From contig JADJCG010000009.1 in the NCBI GenBank assembly GCA_016703335.1, positions 1 to 64,000 of the forward strand: a stretch of 64,000 nucleotides of DNA, written 5' to 3'. This DNA is from Caulobacteraceae bacterium (lineage in GTDB: Bacteria > Pseudomonadota > Alphaproteobacteria > Caulobacterales > Aquidulcibacteraceae). The notes under the pieces were generated by a model, which saw nothing but the letters and a program-made list of their open reading frames with translations, ran no database searches and was not told where the DNA came from. Of the stretch, positions 60,554-64,000 are shown in pieces; position 1 is the first letter of the stretch; each line of letters begins with the position of its first letter. The position numbers and the translations under genes are program-made.

Positions 60554-61341
60554 TCGCGCCCCGCGATAGTTATTAGTCGCCGTTGATTCTCCGGTGAAAA
60601 GCGGGCGTCGAGATGCGACTCAATCTCCGCTGGATCAGGCGCTCTTCTCTGCGCCATCACATCGAAGCGAAAATCTGTTGTCTTGACCGCTCCCTCGTCG
60701 TCGGGCTTCGAGGTCGAAGGTGACTAGCCCGATAGCGTGGTCTGTGCACGCTTGGCGAATTACATTCGTTTCCGCTGGTTCCAACTTCGAGCGAGGACAA
60801 ACCAGATAAGAGTAGTTCGCGAGTCGGGAATGAGCCAAAGCCTCGTGAACGGCGACGAGGTTTGTGCCGCTCCGATTCTTCAACTCGAAGCTGAACACAT
60901 CCAAATATCGGTGCGGGTCAAAGCGAAAACGTCGAACGGCCGCCATTGTGAAATCTGGTCGGGACCAGCGCCCGGCACCCGCCGCGCCAACGCTTGTGGT
61001 CTTCTGCATCACAAATGTGCCGTCGATGACCCTCAGCGAAGAGAGACATTCTTCAGAGTTCAGAAAACGCTCTGCACGTCGTTTTCCAATGCGCGCTCTT
61101 CAAAGTCCGGCTCAACCCTCAAAGGCGATGTCGCGTCGGAGCTGACCATGCGCAACTGGGCAAGCTTTGCGAGCGGTGAAAGGCATCCTGTCGAGACGCC
61201 GTCGCCAACCTCTGTGTACACGGGACCTCCGCATCCGCGCAGCGCCAGCGAATCCGCCCGGTATCGGGCAAGGGATCGTAAGATTGGGTCTCTGACCACT
61301 GGGTCCATCGCGAGGAACTTTATTAGCGCGCCGATTAACAA
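60550..61341 (-). CDS. PD-(D/E)XK nuclease-like protein, frameshifted
   Basis: First gene of a three-gene cassette. MLIGALIKFLAMDPVVRDPI, YTEVGDGVSTGCLSPLAKLA form the N-terminal part. After frame changes near 61060, WSRPDFTMAAVRRFRFDPHR and DVFSFELKNRSGTNLV give the D...ExK core, followed by HSRLANYSYLVCPRSKLEPA and AIGLVTFDL. After a further change near 60710 it ends LITIAGRE, with ATGA overlap to ParA. About 265 residues. Possible nuclease or nuclease-fold binding domain; the pairing with ParA suggests a mobile or defence cassette (inference). Start uncertain. Confidence 0.5.
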
Positions 61342-61942
61342 CTTTTTCTACCTGCGCGCGAAATCGATGCGGAGGACGTCCACCCGATGCCGCCGGTCCA
61401 CTTATGCCGAAACCGCACACTGCGCCCGCGAATTTCGTGAGCGATGCGTACGCCCCATGAAGGAGGGCGACCGTGAAGTGCCACACCGACAGACGAAGGG
61501 TTTTAGACTACATCGCCGACGCCCAGCGGCGCAATTAGCCCGCCGCCAGGGGGCGGGAAAGCGCTACCGTTCAATGCCGCTCTTGCGCTGGCTGCGAAGC
61601 GCCGCGCGCCGACCGCGACGACGACGCGCCGGTTGATGAACCGGATGATTGCCGAAGCTGCCAACGCTAAGTGACAGCGGCCTCCTCGCAGAACGCGGGG
61701 AGCACGTTGCGCCGCAAACCATCCTCCACGCCGAGCATCGTCCTATCCGGAGCGGTCCTCAGGAAGGAAGCTTCCGCTCGGGGTTCAGCTCGGAGAGGAA
61801 TTTTTCTCCCCAAACGCTTCTGCTCGCGGAAGCCAAGACTCCGCCTTGAGAAAAATCTGTCGCCCCCTTTCCGGCACCGGCCGCGCATCTCCGCGCCATT
61901 CCTGAACCTCCCACCTGCCCTATGGCGCGTGGCGCACGGGCA
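61342..61942. other. Intergenic, nothing recognised
   Basis: About 600 bases with Arg-rich, antisense-symmetric frames and no supported gene. Any true N-terminal extension of the nuclease-like protein would fall here. Confidence 0.4.
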
Positions 61943-61989
61943 CACAAAAAAACAAAAACGGCGACGCCCCCACAAAGGCGCCGCCGTTT
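61943..61989 (-). terminator. Terminator of the minus-strand lipoprotein gene
   Basis: On the minus strand AAACGGCGGCGCC (61989 to 61977) pairs with GGCGTCGCCGTTT (61968 to 61956), one mismatch, and is followed by TTTGTTTTTTT. It lies 20 bases past the lipoprotein stop at 62011. Confidence 0.85.
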
Positions 61990-62010
61990 CGTTTAGCTTG
62001 ATCGCGTCGC

Positions 62011-62502
62011 TTAGACTGGCGTCGGCGCTGGCGCTTCCGTTGTCGGCGCCGGCTCAGACACTGTCGACGGCGGCACTACTGGCGGCGCTTCAGTTGGAGC
62101 CGCATCCGCAGCCGCAGCAGCAGGCAGCGCTTCCAGATGAACCGTCAGCGGGTTCGGCACCAAGTCTTGCGTCGCACCGCTATTGGCGTCGACGGCCAAA
62201 CCGATGATGCCGCCGACCAGCACGTTGCCGGCCATGCCCGCACCGCCCTGACCGGACGTTTGGTGCGAGACGTTCGCCGTCACTGTGCGATAGCCCTCTT
62301 TGCGGATCTCGACCGTGAACTCAGCTTCGCGCGGAATGCGCGCGAACGTGCACGGCGTCGAATTGCATTCTTGGCCTGTGCTCAACCGCACGTAGGCGCC
62401 AGCTGGCACCGTGTAGACAACAAACGCTTCCGTCGTGCCACGCGTGATCGTCGCGCACGAAGCCAGCGTCACAAGTGACGCCAGCAGAACTGCAGTTTTC
62501 AT
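62011..62502 (-). CDS. Lipoprotein, PEGA-like fold with Pro/Thr-rich tail
   Basis: 163 residues, intact. MKTAVLLASLVTLASCAT has the lipobox LASC. TVPAGAYVRLSTGQECNSTP and REAEFTVEIRKEGYRTVTAN look like a PEGA-type beta-domain in which cysteines pair (CNSTPC). AGNVLVGGIIGLAVDANSG resembles a membrane-associated glycine helix. The tail is Pro/Ala/Thr-rich. Outer-membrane lipoprotein of unknown role. Followed by a terminator. Confidence 0.75.
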   Translation of the reverse strand: MKTAVLLASLVTLASCATITRGTTEAFVVYTVPAGAYVRLSTGQECNSTPCTFARIPREAEFTVEIRKEGYRTVTANVSHQTSGQGGAGMAGNVLVGGIIGLAVDANSGATQDLVPNPLTVHLEALPAAAAADAAPTEAPPVVPPSTVSEPAPTTEAPAPTPV

Positions 62503-62670
62503 AAGTTAACTCCCCTAACCCGGCGACCTAACCGCAAAGGGAACTTCCGGCTATCACCCTTCTGGGTGATGGGGTGGGACGTGCGCCCGGTGGGACTGTT
62601 TTCACCACAGGGGGCGCGATCGCAAAAATCTATCCGCCCCCCCCCAGCGCGCCCGTATCATGCGCCGTCC

Positions 62671-63479
62671 ATGTCTTCCGCCGATCCATCCGCCACACCG
62701 AGAACAGCGCCGCGCGCGCTGTGGCGCATCGCGGCGGCGCTGCTGCGCACACTGCACGCGCTCTTCGGCGATCCGGCGCGGATCGCGCGGCTGCACACGC
62801 TCACGGCCAAATCGCACGCCCATCTCGCCTCATGGCTGCGCAGCGCCGAAGCGATGCTGCGACATCTGCTGGTGATTGAAGCGAGCGCCTATCCCAAACC
62901 CAACACGCGCCCACTCCTCGCCGCGCGCCGGTCACGCACGCGCAAGCTGATGGGCTTCACGCCGGACGAGCCGGAAAAGTGGCGCGTCAGTTTCCGGTGC
63001 TTTGCCTCGCCGCCGCGCAAGCACTGCCGCAAAGCTCCAAGCGCCGCGGCCGCCGCGCGTCTCGAACGCTTGCGCATCCTCGGCGCACGGCCAGGCGAGC
63101 CGATCTTTATCTGCCGCGAAGGTCGTCGCACGCGAAGCGCGCCCGCCCCAAGGAGCGCTACATCCTGCCGGCGCGCCGGCGCGCCGTATCAACGCGCGCG
63201 CACGTTCGTGGCCAGGATCGCTTCTGGGTGCACGAGCGCGATTTGAAGCCGCTCGTCTTTCATTCCGCTTGGCCGCTCGCGGAACGCTATGAAGCGCTGC
63301 TGCGCGCGTTTAACGATCCCGCGCCTTACGCACGGCGCCTCGCGCGCCGCTTACATGCAACGCCGCATCGCATCGCCGAAGCGTTGCGCGCACCGGATGC
63401 GGGAGGCCGCATCGAGCGTTTCGAGAAATTTTATGAGTGCGCCAAACGAGCTTGGCGCTCGCATTGGAGTTCGGCGTAA
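62671..63479 (+). CDS. Conserved-looking hypothetical protein, frameshifted
   Basis: Starts MSSADPSATPRTAPRALWRI. RIARLHTLTAKSHAHLASWL and LRHLLVIEASAYPKPNTRPL form helical segments. After frame changes near 63130 and 63170, ERYILPARRRAVSTRAHVRG, VFHSAWPLAERYEALLRAF and HATPHRIAEALRAPDAGGRI continue to a stop at 63479. About 270 residues, rich in Arg and Ala. Not recognised. Stitched frames read as a single protein. Confidence 0.5.
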
Positions 63480-63481
63480 GC

Positions 63482-63724
63482 CTATTCGGCTTTCGCTTTT
63501 TTCCGGGCCGTCGCACGCTTTTCAGTGTTCACGCGACGCGTTTCCGTTTGCACGGCGACGCGCTCGGCGCGTTTTTCCTCAAGCGCAGGGCCAAGCAGCG
63601 GCAGCAGCTCTTGAGCTTGCTGCCGCTGAATAGCGGAACCGGAATCCTTCAAACGCTCAGCGTTAGCGCGAAGGCTTTCCAGTTCTTTTTCGCTCATATC
63701 AGGGATGCGATCAGCAATCCCCAT
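63482..63724 (-). CDS. 80-residue charged helical protein
   Basis: Intact. MGIADRIPDMSEKELESLRA, IQRQQAQELLPLLGPALEEK and NTEKRATARKKAKAE, with basic end. Starts four bases after the cold-shock gene's stop, so co-transcribed with it. Small helical partners of this kind follow cspA in many alphaproteobacteria. Function unknown. Confidence 0.7.
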   Translation of the reverse strand: MGIADRIPDMSEKELESLRANAERLKDSGSAIQRQQAQELLPLLGPALEEKRAERVAVQTETRRVNTEKRATARKKAKAE

Positions 63725-63728
63725 GGGC

Positions 63729-63935
63729 TTAGCCAGCCTTCAGGTTCGAGGCCGAGTCACGACCTTGACGGTCCTTCTCGAGATCGAACGTGACCTTTTG
63801 GCCTTCGTTGAGGCCGGCCATGCCGGAACGCTCAACAGCGGAAATGTGGACGAAAACGTCCTTGCCGCCGCCGTCCGGAGCGATGAAGCCGAAGCCTTTG
63901 GTGGTGTTGAAAAACTTTACTGTGCCGGTAGCCAT
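63729..63935 (-). CDS. cspA: Cold-shock protein (CspA family)
   Basis: 68 residues from MATGTVKFFNTTKGFGFIAP to SASNLKAG. RNP1 (KGFGFI) and RNP2 (DVFVHIS) are intact. Binds single-stranded RNA and DNA as an RNA chaperone. The start follows a GAAGGAAGC ribosome site. Confidence 0.95.
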   Translation of the reverse strand: MATGTVKFFNTTKGFGFIAPDGGGKDVFVHISAVERSGMAGLNEGQKVTFDLEKDRQGRDSASNLKAG

Positions 63936-64000
63936 GTGGCTGCTTCCTTCTGACAAACTGCCCGCGTGGACCTTCCACATCAGGCGACGATTTCGAAGGC

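Noticed and set aside
1..64000. CRISPR array
   Set aside because: No regularly spaced direct repeats were seen on reading through the window.
1..64000. Insertion sequence or transposase
   Set aside because: No DDE transposase or paired terminal repeats were recognised; the HNH relic and the element integrase are the only mobile-DNA enzymes with support besides the relaxase.

Overview
The window comes from a GC-rich alphaproteobacterium. The ubiquinone-type hydroxylase, Amt, FtsK, YbbN/LON-domain/Trm112/DUF971 and ProX-like genes fit Caulobacterales/Hyphomonadaceae-type bacteria, but this placement is inferred from gene content. A dominant property is the large number of apparent single-base frameshifts. 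They occur in defence and mobile genes, and also in ftsK, the UbiA-family gene and the amt leader. A broken ftsK is hard to reconcile with viability, so many breaks are probably uncorrected sequencing indels. I annotate full gene spans and name the breaks instead of splitting genes.

Layout. 1-3.7 kb: exported proteins and lipoproteins, one broken. 3.9-7.6 kb: a TIR-membrane-TPR protein downstream of an exported CHAT protease-like protein, same strand. 8.4-8.6 kb: an HNH nuclease relic. 9.0-19.8 kb: a minus-strand, tightly coupled operon of WYL regulator, HsdR, HsdM, HsdS, DUF3696-type ATPase, a partner with an HKD-like (phospholipase D-like) motif, and a polytopic membrane protein. This is a type I restriction-modification system with three extra genes. 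19.8-25.7 kb: a DUF2130 relic, a YhaO/YhaN (SbcD/SbcC-like) pair and a CYTH triphosphatase. 25.9-27.5 kb: helix-turn-helix and small proteins typical of mobile DNA.

27.82-42.98 kb is an integrated element of about 15.1 kb. It is bounded by a 45-bp direct repeat that is the 3' part of tRNA-Gly(GCC); the complete tRNA lies at the right end (42936-43010). A tyrosine integrase sits just inside the left repeat. Cargo includes a PIN-RHH fusion, AlpA-like and XRE regulators, a DUF3363-type relaxase, a TraG/VirD4-like protein that has lost its Walker A motif, a CopG-like protein, two pseudo-receiver paralogues, CsbD-like, thioredoxin-like, EEP-family and sugar-transferase genes. No trb mating-pair genes follow traG/copG, so it looks like a decayed or mobilizable element, not a self-transmissible one.

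43.0-64 kb is mostly chromosomal backbone: DUF883, M19-like dipeptidase, DUF6065, ProX-like deacylase, YbbN-like thioredoxin, LON-domain protein, Trm112-like protein, DUF971, then a deletion scar joining the 3' ends of kdpE and kup, tandem tiny exported peptide genes, HAD-UbiA, a degenerate GT51 protein, a UbiH-family hydroxylase, amt, ftsK, a three-gene nuclease-like/ParA/small-protein cassette, a lipoprotein and a cold-shock protein.

Best candidates for something new: the hsdRMS operon carrying the ATPase, HKD-like and membrane genes under a WYL regulator; the TIR-CHAT neighbourhood; the overlapping nuclease-ParA-small protein cassette; the pseudo-receiver family with a conserved GSSC motif; and the tandem 30-residue exported peptides.
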